Positions 1-5,833 of a stretch of 10,793 nucleotides of DNA are shown in pieces. A program made the translations under genes and the position numbers. How positions within the stretch are numbered: the stretch's first letter is position 1; every line of letters begins with the position of its first letter. The DNA is taken from contig CALRFE010000015.1 in NCBI GenBank assembly GCA_943356425.1, forward strand, positions 3,572-14,364. The letters are read 5' to 3'. The DNA is from Candidatus Nomurabacteria bacterium. Lineage in GTDB: Bacteria > Patescibacteriota > Minisyncoccia > Phycocordibacterales > UBA9973. The notes beneath the pieces were generated by a model. That model did no database searches and was not told where the DNA came from. It saw only the letters and a list, made by a program, of their open reading frames with translations.

Positions 1-2
1 CT

Positions 3-788
3 GAGATATTTACCGATAGAGTCGCAGCTGCGATGGAGATCATCACACCGCAAGTATTCGCAGACGGTCTGACGATCAACACGATCAGTTCAGGAAAAGA
101 TGCGGTCACATTCATGAGTGATACGATATTCTTCGGTCGCCCATATTTCACGACCGACACTGCTGGCTTTGCGAAGATCGAGAAAGGGGATCAATCAGTT
201 GATGTTGTTTTTGATAAAGAATATTTGGAACAGCCGATCGTGAATGCGACGATCACGCTTAATACCGATCCGCAATTGAAAGATCTCAATACCGAGACTG
301 ATGCCGATGCGATCAAAGCGCTCAAAGATGCACAAGAAAAAAATATCCAAGATCTGTTTGCTGCCGATGTAAAATATCTCGTCGTCAATAAATCAGAAAA
401 AGGATTCACGATCATTCTCAAAGAGAAGGCGACACAAGATATCAACTTCAGCTGGACGGCGCTTGCAGTAAAGAGTGCGAAGACGTTCAGTAGTAAGGTC
501 GACACGGCTCCAACACCTGACACACCACCAACATCTCCGACACCGCCGGCCGAAACATCACCTGAACCAGTTCCTGAACCGGTGATCGATGAGACACCTG
601 CTTCCGAGACGCTTCCGGAGCCGGACACGACTCCAGTACCTGATGTACCACCAACATCTGAAACACCACCTGAACCGGTCCCAGAACCGATACCTGAACC
701 AGTTCCAGAAGTGACGCCTGATGATGTTCCTTCGGATACTGGATCTCCCGTAGTAACCCCAGAGCCGATACCGGATCCCGGTCTTTAG
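3..788 (+). CDS. C-terminal part of a large surface/fibre-like protein with Pro/Glu-rich tail (5' end outside window)
   Basis: The reading frame is open from base 3 with no stop, so the ATG at 33 is probably internal and the gene begins upstream of the window; 261 residues are visible. The first ~165 residues read as the end of a beta-rich fibre or tail-like protein: short hydrophobic strands, a GFAKIEKG stretch, and a closing KGFTIILKEK...INFSWTALAV pattern. I recognise this pattern from the C-terminal ends of large extracellular proteins in CPR genomes, some described as tail-fibre-like or H-type-lectin-like. From about base 504 the protein becomes a low-complexity tail of Thr, Pro, Glu and Val with PEPVPEP units and no membrane helix or sorting motif at its end. 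Inference: an exported, rod-like adhesin or surface protein whose tail acts as a spacer or wall-associated segment. The specific function is not identifiable. The next gene starts 20 bases downstream, so co-transcription is possible. Confidence 0.75.
   Translation, partial: EIFTDRVAAAMEIITPQVFADGLTINTISSGKDAVTFMSDTIFFGRPYFTTDTAGFAKIEKGDQSVDVVFDKEYLEQPIVNATITLNTDPQLKDLNTETDADAIKALKDAQEKNIQDLFAADVKYLVVNKSEKGFTIILKEKATQDINFSWTALAVKSAKTFSSKVDTAPTPDTPPTSPTPPAETSPEPVPEPVIDETPASETLPEPDTTPVPDVPPTSETPPEPVPEPIPEPVPEVTPDDVPSDTGSPVVTPEPIPDPGL
524..785 (+). repeat. Pro/Glu-rich degenerate coding repeat
   Basis: The tail of the first gene contains an imperfect internal duplication. The 13-base word accaccaacatct occurs at 524-536 and again at 647-659, exactly 123 bases (41 codons) apart. 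Each copy is followed by a run of PEPVPEP-type codons. The copies have diverged at synonymous and non-synonymous sites, so this is an old in-frame duplication of a spacer segment, not a recent tandem array. Confidence 0.55.
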
Positions 789-808
789 TATGATCAGAAT
801 AAAAAATT

Positions 809-1825
809 ATGTTAAAGAAAATTAAAGATATAAAGAGTTGGAAGATCGCAGTCTTGTTGTTTTTCCTTGGCATCTTTGTCGGGTATCTGTTCTTTGGCTT
901 AGGCCGTGGTAAAAATTCAAATTGTCATATTTCTTATGACTACCTCAATCCTCGTTTAGGATGCCAAAATAAACAGATCATCAGTAAAGTTTCGTATTTG
1001 AATCTACAACACAGTCTGACTGCCTATCTTGATGCAGAAAAAAGTGCTGGTAGGCTCGCGGATGCGGGCGTGTATTTTCGGGATCTTGAGTATGGTCCGA
1101 TCTTCGGAGTCGACTCGAACAAACTTTTTATTTCAGCAAGTTTGATCAAGTTGCCGACCGTGATGACCGTATTGCGCCTGGCAGATATCAATCCAAAATT
1201 TTTAGAAAAGAAGGTACTATATTCTCAGGAAATACCATCCGATAACCAAGATTTTGGGCCAGCAAAAAAACTCGAAGTCGGGAATTCGTATTCGATCGAT
1301 GAGCTGATCTCTCGGTCGCTCCAATATTCTGACAATGCGTCCAATGAACTCTTGATCGATGAGTTATCTAAAATAAGTCCGAACGAAGATTTGATTTTTG
1401 ACACGTTTAAAGATTTGGGACTGGTCGTTCCGGGAGATGTTACGAAAGGGGATCTTTCCGCGCAGTCGTATTCGTCGCTGTTCCGCCTATTGTACAATGC
1501 CTCGTTTCTTTCAAAAGAAAATTCTGAAAAAATTCTTAGTCTTCTGGACAAAGCTTCTTTTAGTCAAGGATTGGAAGCGGGAGTTCCGCCAGGAATTAAA
1601 GTTGCAAGCAAGTTCGGTGAACGTGAAATAGATTTTGTTTCAAATGGAGGCGCACCTAAAGGGCATATCGACGAGCTCCATGATTGTGGAATTATTTATT
1701 ATCCAGAGAACCCGTATTTGTTATGCGTGATGACCAAGGGCCAAGATTTTGATGTGCTTGCAAAGATCATCGCTCATGTGTCCCAAATGGTATATGAAGA
1801 AGTTGATTCTCGTAGAATTGAGTGA
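809..1825 (+). CDS. Membrane-anchored class A beta-lactamase-fold serine hydrolase (Beta-lactamase2 type)
   Basis: A 338-residue protein. Residues 1-12 are basic, and residues 13-31 form a single hydrophobic helix that is probably an uncleaved signal anchor, placing the rest outside the membrane. The serine acylase signature is complete: SLIK at 111-114 (catalytic Ser111, Lys114), SDN at 174-176, and KFG at 268-270 in the place of the KTG triad. The chain ends with the usual strand-helix (CGIIYYPENPYLLCVMT, then AKIIAHVSQMVYEE). The segment between SDN and KFG shows no ExxLN-type omega-loop glutamate, the residue class A beta-lactamases use for deacylation. This favours a D,D-peptidase or other penicillin-binding enzyme acting on peptidoglycan over a drug-hydrolysing enzyme. 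Cys39 and Cys52 flank a YDYLNPRLGC segment just after the anchor, resembling a conserved Asn-Pro-Cys motif in CPR members, and could form a disulfide. No Shine-Dalgarno site precedes the ATG. Confidence 0.85.
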   Translation: MLKKIKDIKSWKIAVLLFFLGIFVGYLFFGLGRGKNSNCHISYDYLNPRLGCQNKQIISKVSYLNLQHSLTAYLDAEKSAGRLADAGVYFRDLEYGPIFGVDSNKLFISASLIKLPTVMTVLRLADINPKFLEKKVLYSQEIPSDNQDFGPAKKLEVGNSYSIDELISRSLQYSDNASNELLIDELSKISPNEDLIFDTFKDLGLVVPGDVTKGDLSAQSYSSLFRLLYNASFLSKENSEKILSLLDKASFSQGLEAGVPPGIKVASKFGEREIDFVSNGGAPKGHIDELHDCGIIYYPENPYLLCVMTKGQDFDVLAKIIAHVSQMVYEEVDSRRIE

Positions 1826-1864
1826 GTAGTTGCTTTGCTATGATATATTGATATACTATCTTGG

Positions 1865-1898
1865 TGCATTGGTATGGAACAAAAAGCCATGTAATGCA
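1865..1898. repeat. Imperfect inverted repeat just upstream of the operon promoter
   Basis: The left arm at 1865-1877 (TGCATTGGTATGG) pairs with the right arm at 1887-1898 (CCATGTAATGCA). The outer 6 bp and inner 4 bp match, with a small internal mismatch and a 9-base A-rich loop. No T-run follows, so it is a poor intrinsic terminator. Its 3' edge lies 4 bases before the -35 box, a position compatible with an operator. The rest of the 1826-1962 gap is AT-rich and holds no coding sequence that I can support. Confidence 0.35.
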
Positions 1899-1902
1899 AG
1901 TG

Positions 1903-1931
1903 TTGAAAACAGAATTAAATAAGTGTATTAT
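1903..1931 (+). promoter_or_regulatory. Sigma70-type promoter of the cohesin/dockerin operon
   Basis: TTGAAA at 1903-1908 and TATTAT at 1926-1931 are separated by exactly 17 bases, each matching 5 of 6 consensus positions. Predicted transcription start is near 1938, giving a 25-base AT-rich leader with no Shine-Dalgarno sequence before the ATG at 1963. An alternative -10 (TCTAAT, 1951-1956) would give a leaderless transcript but lacks a -35 partner. Confidence 0.6.
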
Positions 1932-1962
1932 TAACGTATTATTATTTTAATCTAATTGTTAT

Positions 1963-2394
1963 ATGTTCAGTATTTTAAAAATGTTGAAGCGAATGATTGT
2001 TAAGTATGCAATGCCGATCATAACGGTCATCGCAGTCCTCCTTGCTGGTTTCTTCTATTATCAGATACATCTTTTGAAGCAGAATCCGCAGGCAATGGCC
2101 CAAAAAGAGACCGCCGCACTCGTCCTTAAAGTCGGTAAATTGGCAGTCCTTCCAGAAGGAGAAACTCCTACCGTCGCTACTGTTTCTGATCCAGCAGCAC
2201 TCAAAGATCAAGCATTTTTCGCTAAAGCTGAAAAAGGAGACAAAGTGCTCATCTATGCGCAAGCTAAGAAAGCAATATTGTACAGCGTGACTATGAACAA
2301 GATCATCGATGTAGCTCCGCTCAATATCGGACAGCAAGCAGCAGTAACTCCTCCAGCACAAAAAGAAGAGACCACCTCGGATAAGAAAAAATAA
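1963..2394 (+). CDS. Small single-pass membrane protein conserved in Parcubacteria
   Basis: A 143-residue protein with a basic N-terminus, one transmembrane helix at about 16-37, and a small outside domain at about 50-123. The domain carries LVLKVGKLAVLPEGETPTV, then DQAFFAKAEKGDKVLIYAQA, and KKAILY...NKIIDVAPLNIG. A low-complexity polar tail (TPPAQKEETTSDKKK) follows. From memory this VGKLxxLPEGExPTxATVxD...GDKVLIYxxxKKAILY pattern recurs in many Parcubacteria genomes without an assigned function. The core suggests a compact beta-rich extracytoplasmic domain. It is first in the apparent five-gene operon, 43 bases before the dockerin gene. Inference: it may assist assembly or anchoring of envelope-associated proteins, but nothing in the sequence proves this. 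Start chosen at the first ATG; in-frame ATGs at codons 7 and 11 are alternatives that would also keep the helix. Confidence 0.8.
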   Translation: MFSILKMLKRMIVKYAMPIITVIAVLLAGFFYYQIHLLKQNPQAMAQKETAALVLKVGKLAVLPEGETPTVATVSDPAALKDQAFFAKAEKGDKVLIYAQAKKAILYSVTMNKIIDVAPLNIGQQAAVTPPAQKEETTSDKKK

Positions 2395-2437
2395 AATAGG
2401 TCTTCATTGGAGGCTCGTTCTCTTCATTAAATCAACT

Positions 2438-3805
2438 ATGGGCTTCTTCAGTAAAAAACACCACCTGAAAATAATCAAGAAAAGTTTTTTCTTTCTCAGA
2501 AAATCTTTCCCCGTTATTTTAGGGCTGGTGTTTTTTACGTTCGCGAGCGCAAATTTCAGCAGTACTAATTTCGAGCTCGAAAATCCGGTAACAGTCATCG
2601 AAGGAGGACAATCTTCGTCTTCGAGTTTCCAATATTTTTCAAACACAGGACAACTGACGAACGGCCAGAGCACGAGCACGAACTTCGCGCAAAATGCCGG
2701 TTTCCTGTATTTCCCGACAGCAAGTTCTCCTGCGGTCTCCGCGACGCCCGGTTCTGGTCAGGTTGTCTTGACGTGGACTCCTGCAGTCGGAATATTGGCG
2801 AACATTACGAGCTATGAAGTGGGCATAAGCACGGTCTCTGGTGGCACTTTCACCTATACGGCGGTAGGAAATGTTCTGACGAGCACGAGAACGAGCCTTA
2901 GTAATGGCACGACCTATTTTTTTAAAGTGCGTTCTTTTGCCGCGGGAATCTTGCTCAGTGAATCTGCGCAAGTGAGTGCGACGCCGACGGCAGGTTCTGG
3001 TACTGGCGTTACTTGGGGTGGTGGTGGAGGGGGGGGGGGTGGCGTAGGTGTCGGTGTCACCGGAAGTGATACTACCACTACTGATACGGGTGTCGTCTTT
3101 TCTGGAAGAGCCTATCCTTTGAGTAAGGTCAGCATCTTGAAAGATGGACAGATCGCGCTCTCGACAATTGCCGGACCCGACAGTAATTTTACGGGAACGC
3201 TCGGAGGTCTTTCTTCTGGCGAATATACTTTTTCCGTCTACGGTGAAGACAAGAACGGGATCCGATCGACACCATTTACATTTCAAATCTTTATCACGTC
3301 TGGAGTAACGACCAAGATCAGCGGTATTTTTATCGCGCCGACTATTGCCGTTGATAAGAGTGAAGTAAAAAAGGGCGACAATATCGTCATTTTTGGACAG
3401 AGTACGCCTACTTCAGATATCGTAATTAGCGTCAACTCCGAGCAGGAATTTTTTGAGAATGCTTTAAGTGATGCAAGTGGTGTCTATCTGCACACCTTCG
3501 ATACTTCTGTCTTGGAATTGGGAAAACACTCCACAAAATCAAAGGCATTGCTCCATAATGGAGAAATAAGCACCTTCGGCGAAGCCGTCGGTTTTATTGT
3601 CGGTACAAAAAATGTTTCAGCGGACAATACGAAGAAAAATCTGAAATGTGATGCGAACACTGACAATCGATGTAACTTGGTGGATTTTTCTATCGCAGCG
3701 TTCTGGTACAAGAAGAAAGATCCTCCAGCAAAAGTTGACTTCAATAATGACGGGATCGTGAACTTGATCGACTTTAGTATTATGGCGTTTTATTGGACCG
3801 GATAA
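2438..3805 (+). CDS. Exported FN3/Ig-like protein with C-terminal type I dockerin
   Basis: A 455-residue secreted protein. Residues 1-23 are basic and 24-38 hydrophobic (PVILGLVFFTFASA), a signal peptide or anchor. Residues 40-93 carry a Ser-rich segment ending GQLTNGQSTSTNFAQNAGF, a module I associate with CPR surface proteins. A fibronectin type III-like domain spans about 96-184 (VVLTWTPAVG...SYEVGIS...LSNGTTYFFKVRSF). A glycine-rich linker with nine consecutive Gly lies at 194-202. Two Ig-like domains follow (about 217-290 and 296-390). The C-terminus (about 404-455) is a dockerin with two F-hand calcium-binding repeats: DANTDNRCNLVD then helix, and DFNNDGIVNLID then helix. Dockerins bind cohesins, and three cohesin-like genes follow at once. 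No catalytic domain is present. The stop codon overlaps the next start (TAATG), indicating translational coupling. A GGAGG at 2409-2413 lies 24 bases before the ATG, too far for normal use. A poly-G run inside the linker codons makes the frame unstable. Confidence 0.88.
   Translation: MGFFSKKHHLKIIKKSFFFLRKSFPVILGLVFFTFASANFSSTNFELENPVTVIEGGQSSSSSFQYFSNTGQLTNGQSTSTNFAQNAGFLYFPTASSPAVSATPGSGQVVLTWTPAVGILANITSYEVGISTVSGGTFTYTAVGNVLTSTRTSLSNGTTYFFKVRSFAAGILLSESAQVSATPTAGSGTGVTWGGGGGGGGGVGVGVTGSDTTTTDTGVVFSGRAYPLSKVSILKDGQIALSTIAGPDSNFTGTLGGLSSGEYTFSVYGEDKNGIRSTPFTFQIFITSGVTTKISGIFIAPTIAVDKSEVKKGDNIVIFGQSTPTSDIVISVNSEQEFFENALSDASGVYLHTFDTSVLELGKHSTKSKALLHNGEISTFGEAVGFIVGTKNVSADNTKKNLKCDANTDNRCNLVDFSIAAFWYKKKDPPAKVDFNNDGIVNLIDFSIMAFYWTG
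3029..3039 (+). repeat. Poly-G tract (11 G) inside the dockerin gene
   Basis: Eleven uninterrupted G lie in the glycine-linker codons. The upstream frame (FN3 domain) and downstream frame (Ig-like domains and dockerin) are joined only with this count, or a count differing by a multiple of three. With one G fewer, the shifted frame meets TAG at 3045-3047. With one G more, it meets TGA at 3067-3069. Either slip truncates the protein at about 205 residues and removes the dockerin. Confidence 0.8.
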
Positions 3806-4698
3806 TGAAAAAAAATATGAACACAATCATCAAAATTTCTCTGGCATCGCTCGTGTTCCTGACATTTTTTATGCCAGCGGTCTCTTTTGCTGCAGACATA
3901 TTTTTTGAAACAACTAAGGACACTTTTGATCAGCATGAGCCGTTCCTCGTGCGTGTCCTTTTGGATACAAAAAATGTTCCAATCAATGCGATTGAAGGCA
4001 CGGTGATCTTCCCGTCATCATTTCTGGAATTAGAAGAGATACGAGAAGGTGATTCATCAATTAATTTTTGGATAGAAAGACCGGAAAGCAAAGAAGACGG
4101 CGAGATCCATTTTTCAGGAATAACTGCGGGCGGGATCACGGGCGAAAAACGGCTGATCTTCAGCGCGCTCTTCCGTACAAAAGGAACTGGTACGAGCTCC
4201 TTCTCTTTTCGGTCTGTTGCACTGCTCAAGAATGACGGTCTTGGTACAAAAATAACGACAAAAGAGATTCCGCTCGATTTTTCTATCTCAAAGAATATGA
4301 GCGATATCGATGTGAAAGATTTTGCAGTAACAGATACCGTTCCACCAGAAGAATTCAGTCCGTTCATCGCAGAAGACCCGGCGCTCTTTGAGGGCAAGCA
4401 TTTTCTCGTCTTTAGTGCCAAAGACAAGGGTGTCGGTATAGATCACTACGAGGTCCGTGAAAGTTTTTTTGGTATTGGTGGACGATATCTTCGAGCGGAA
4501 AGCCCGTATCTTATACGAGATCAGTCGCTCAAGAAAAATATATATGTGAAAGCGGTTGACCGGGAAGGCAATGCAAAGATCGTCAAGATCAAGACGCAAA
4601 ATAAGCTTGCTTTGTTGGAACAATGGTTCATCCTTGGTATAATTCTTTGTGTATGCATCTTCGTAGTAAAGAAAATAAGATCAAAGTTCTTTCGATAG
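3805..4698 (+). CDS. Membrane-anchored cohesin-like protein 1
   Basis: A 297-residue protein. The ATG at 3805 overlaps the preceding TAA (TAATG) and gives a clean signal peptide (MKKNMNTIIKISL..., cleavage likely after SFA at about residue 29); a TTG four codons earlier only adds residues. Residues 31-162 form a cohesin-like beta domain: FLVRVLLDTKNVPINAIEGT, then LELEEI...SINFWIERP, HFSGITAGGITG, and NDGLGTKI. These blocks align one by one with the two following proteins. Residues 175-265 form a second beta domain (DTVPPEEFSP...GIDHYEV...AESPYL...VKAVDREGNA), which recurs in the third paralogue. A transmembrane helix at 272-290 and a short basic tail (KKIRSKFFR) anchor it with the cohesin outside. 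Likely role: cell-surface receptor for dockerin-bearing proteins such as the one encoded just upstream. Type II cohesin is the closest family; ligand specificity cannot be read from the sequence. Confidence 0.8.
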   Translation: MKKNMNTIIKISLASLVFLTFFMPAVSFAADIFFETTKDTFDQHEPFLVRVLLDTKNVPINAIEGTVIFPSSFLELEEIREGDSSINFWIERPESKEDGEIHFSGITAGGITGEKRLIFSALFRTKGTGTSSFSFRSVALLKNDGLGTKITTKEIPLDFSISKNMSDIDVKDFAVTDTVPPEEFSPFIAEDPALFEGKHFLVFSAKDKGVGIDHYEVRESFFGIGGRYLRAESPYLIRDQSLKKNIYVKAVDREGNAKIVKIKTQNKLALLEQWFILGIILCVCIFVVKKIRSKFFR

Positions 4699-5831
4699 CA
4701 CTGTTCTTCTTCTTGTGTTTTTTTTCTCCGCACTTTGCGCGAGCTGCGACACTTTCTGTGACTCCTGCGACGGGCAGTTTTGAGAGCGGTGAGCGCGTAA
4801 CGGTCAGGGTCCTCGTCACTTCAAACAATGTCCCATTCAATGCCGTCTCCGGTGTTGTCGCATTTCCCACGTCGCTCTTTTCAGTGGAATCGGTCTCAAA
4901 AAAGAACTCCGTACTTAATTTTTGGGTAACTGAGCCGAGCATCAATGGTGGTTTGGTCAAATTCGAGGGAATTGCGCTCGGTGGTTCTACTGCATCATCC
5001 GGTACCGTCGTCAGTGTTACACTCCGTGCCGTCAAAAAAGGAGAAGGCCAGATATCTTTCAAATCAGGGCAGATATTGGCGAATGATGGAGAGGGTACTG
5101 ATATCACTGGCAATCTCATTGGTGCAAGTTTTTCTGTGAAAGATGCTCTTCCAAAACCTGCATTGCCAAAAGTAGAACCGAAACCAGAACCGCAACCGTT
5201 GCAAGAAGACGAACCGGTGATTGTTCCTGAAATTCCGCAACCATTGCCGACACTTGCTGCGCCCGAGATCATGGTCGGCGTAAAATATGGAGCACAAGCG
5301 ATCATTGGAGCTTCGGAATATCCGAAAGCACAAGCATTGGTGACGTTCGTTTCCGAAGATGGAGTCAAAATATTTATTCTTGGCGATGCTGATGCTGACG
5401 GCAGTTTCAATCTGTTAGTTCCGAATTCATTGAGACCTGGCTTGTATAAGGTATCAGCGATCATGATCAAGGAAGACAAGACGAACAGCGAAACTTCAAA
5501 TACTATCTTTATAAAAACTGGCACGATCTTCTCGGGCATCAGCCGGGAGGTGTATGGACTGATCGGACTCCTTATTGCGCTCATCGTGTACCTTTTTACC
5601 CGTATCATCTTTCATTTTAAAAAAGGCAAGAGCGCTAACAAGAATCTCAAGAGCGAGATACGTACCACTGGAGATCTGGTGCACAAATCTTTCGATATTC
5701 TTCGGGAAGATGTTACTGAATATGATACGGAAAAATTGGGCGAAGCAGAACACAAGCGCCTCACTGCCATCAAGAAAGATATCAATGATGCAGAAAAAAT
5801 AATCGCGCGAGAAATTAAGGATATTGAATAA
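4653..5831 (+). CDS. Membrane-anchored cohesin-like protein 2 with Pro-rich linker and cytoplasmic coiled-coil tail
   Basis: The start is placed at ATG 4653 (392 aa), because residues 1-32 then form a normal signal peptide (RSKENKIK, hydrophobic core, cleavage after ARA). An ATG at 4623 would add ten non-signal residues. The start lies inside the previous gene, a 46-base overlap, without a Shine-Dalgarno site. Domains: cohesin-like at 33-163 (VTVRVLVTSNNVPFNAVSG, VLNFWVTEP, FEGIALGGSTASSG, ILANDGEGTDITG), a Pro/Glu linker at about 165-204, and a small Ig-like or carboxypeptidase-regulatory-like beta domain at about 205-288. A transmembrane helix at about 300-320 and a charged helical cytoplasmic tail at about 323-392, probably coiled coil, complete it. 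Unlike its two neighbours it lacks the GIDHYE domain and has this long inside tail, which could multimerise or contact cytoplasmic partners. Function is inferred as a dockerin receptor. Confidence 0.78.
   Translation: MHLRSKENKIKVLSIALFFFLCFFSPHFARAATLSVTPATGSFESGERVTVRVLVTSNNVPFNAVSGVVAFPTSLFSVESVSKKNSVLNFWVTEPSINGGLVKFEGIALGGSTASSGTVVSVTLRAVKKGEGQISFKSGQILANDGEGTDITGNLIGASFSVKDALPKPALPKVEPKPEPQPLQEDEPVIVPEIPQPLPTLAAPEIMVGVKYGAQAIIGASEYPKAQALVTFVSEDGVKIFILGDADADGSFNLLVPNSLRPGLYKVSAIMIKEDKTNSETSNTIFIKTGTIFSGISREVYGLIGLLIALIVYLFTRIIFHFKKGKSANKNLKSEIRTTGDLVHKSFDILREDVTEYDTEKLGEAEHKRLTAIKKDINDAEKIIAREIKDIE
5817..5821 (+). promoter_or_regulatory. Shine-Dalgarno-like AAGGA before the third cohesin gene
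   Basis: AAGGA lies 12 bases before the ATG at 5834, within the last codons of the preceding gene. The spacing is slightly long but usable. It is the only reasonable Shine-Dalgarno candidate among the starts in this window. Confidence 0.35.
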
Positions 5832-5833
5832 GT

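Noticed and set aside
770..782. Small hairpin ACCGG-ATC-CCGGT as a terminator after the first gene
   Set aside because: Only 5 bp with a 3-base loop, lies before the stop codon, and is not followed by a T-run.
504..785. CRISPR-like or tandem DNA repeat in the first gene
   Set aside because: The periodicity comes from Pro/Glu/Thr codons in an open frame; spacing is irregular and copies are degenerate.
809..1825. Antibiotic-resistance beta-lactamase
   Set aside because: The fold and three motifs fit, but the deacylating glutamate motif is not visible; a cell-wall enzyme is at least as likely.
2639..3286. Minus-strand ORF of 215 codons opposite the dockerin gene
   Set aside because: Arg/Thr-rich shadow translation with no domain; the + strand frame has clear FN3 and dockerin domains.
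3793..3807. TTG at 3793 as the start of cohesin-like protein 1
   Set aside because: The ATG at 3805 forms a TAATG coupling with the previous stop and starts the signal peptide directly.
4623..4655. ATG at 4623 as the start of cohesin-like protein 2
   Set aside because: It adds ten residues ahead of a complete signal peptide and lengthens the overlap to 76 bases; ATG 4653 is preferred, though not proven.
4628..5608. Long minus-strand ORF of 326 codons opposite the second cohesin-like gene
   Set aside because: It mirrors the coding frame of a well-supported gene with signal peptide, cohesin domain and membrane helix; the product is Ser/Thr/Pro-rich with no recognisable motif.
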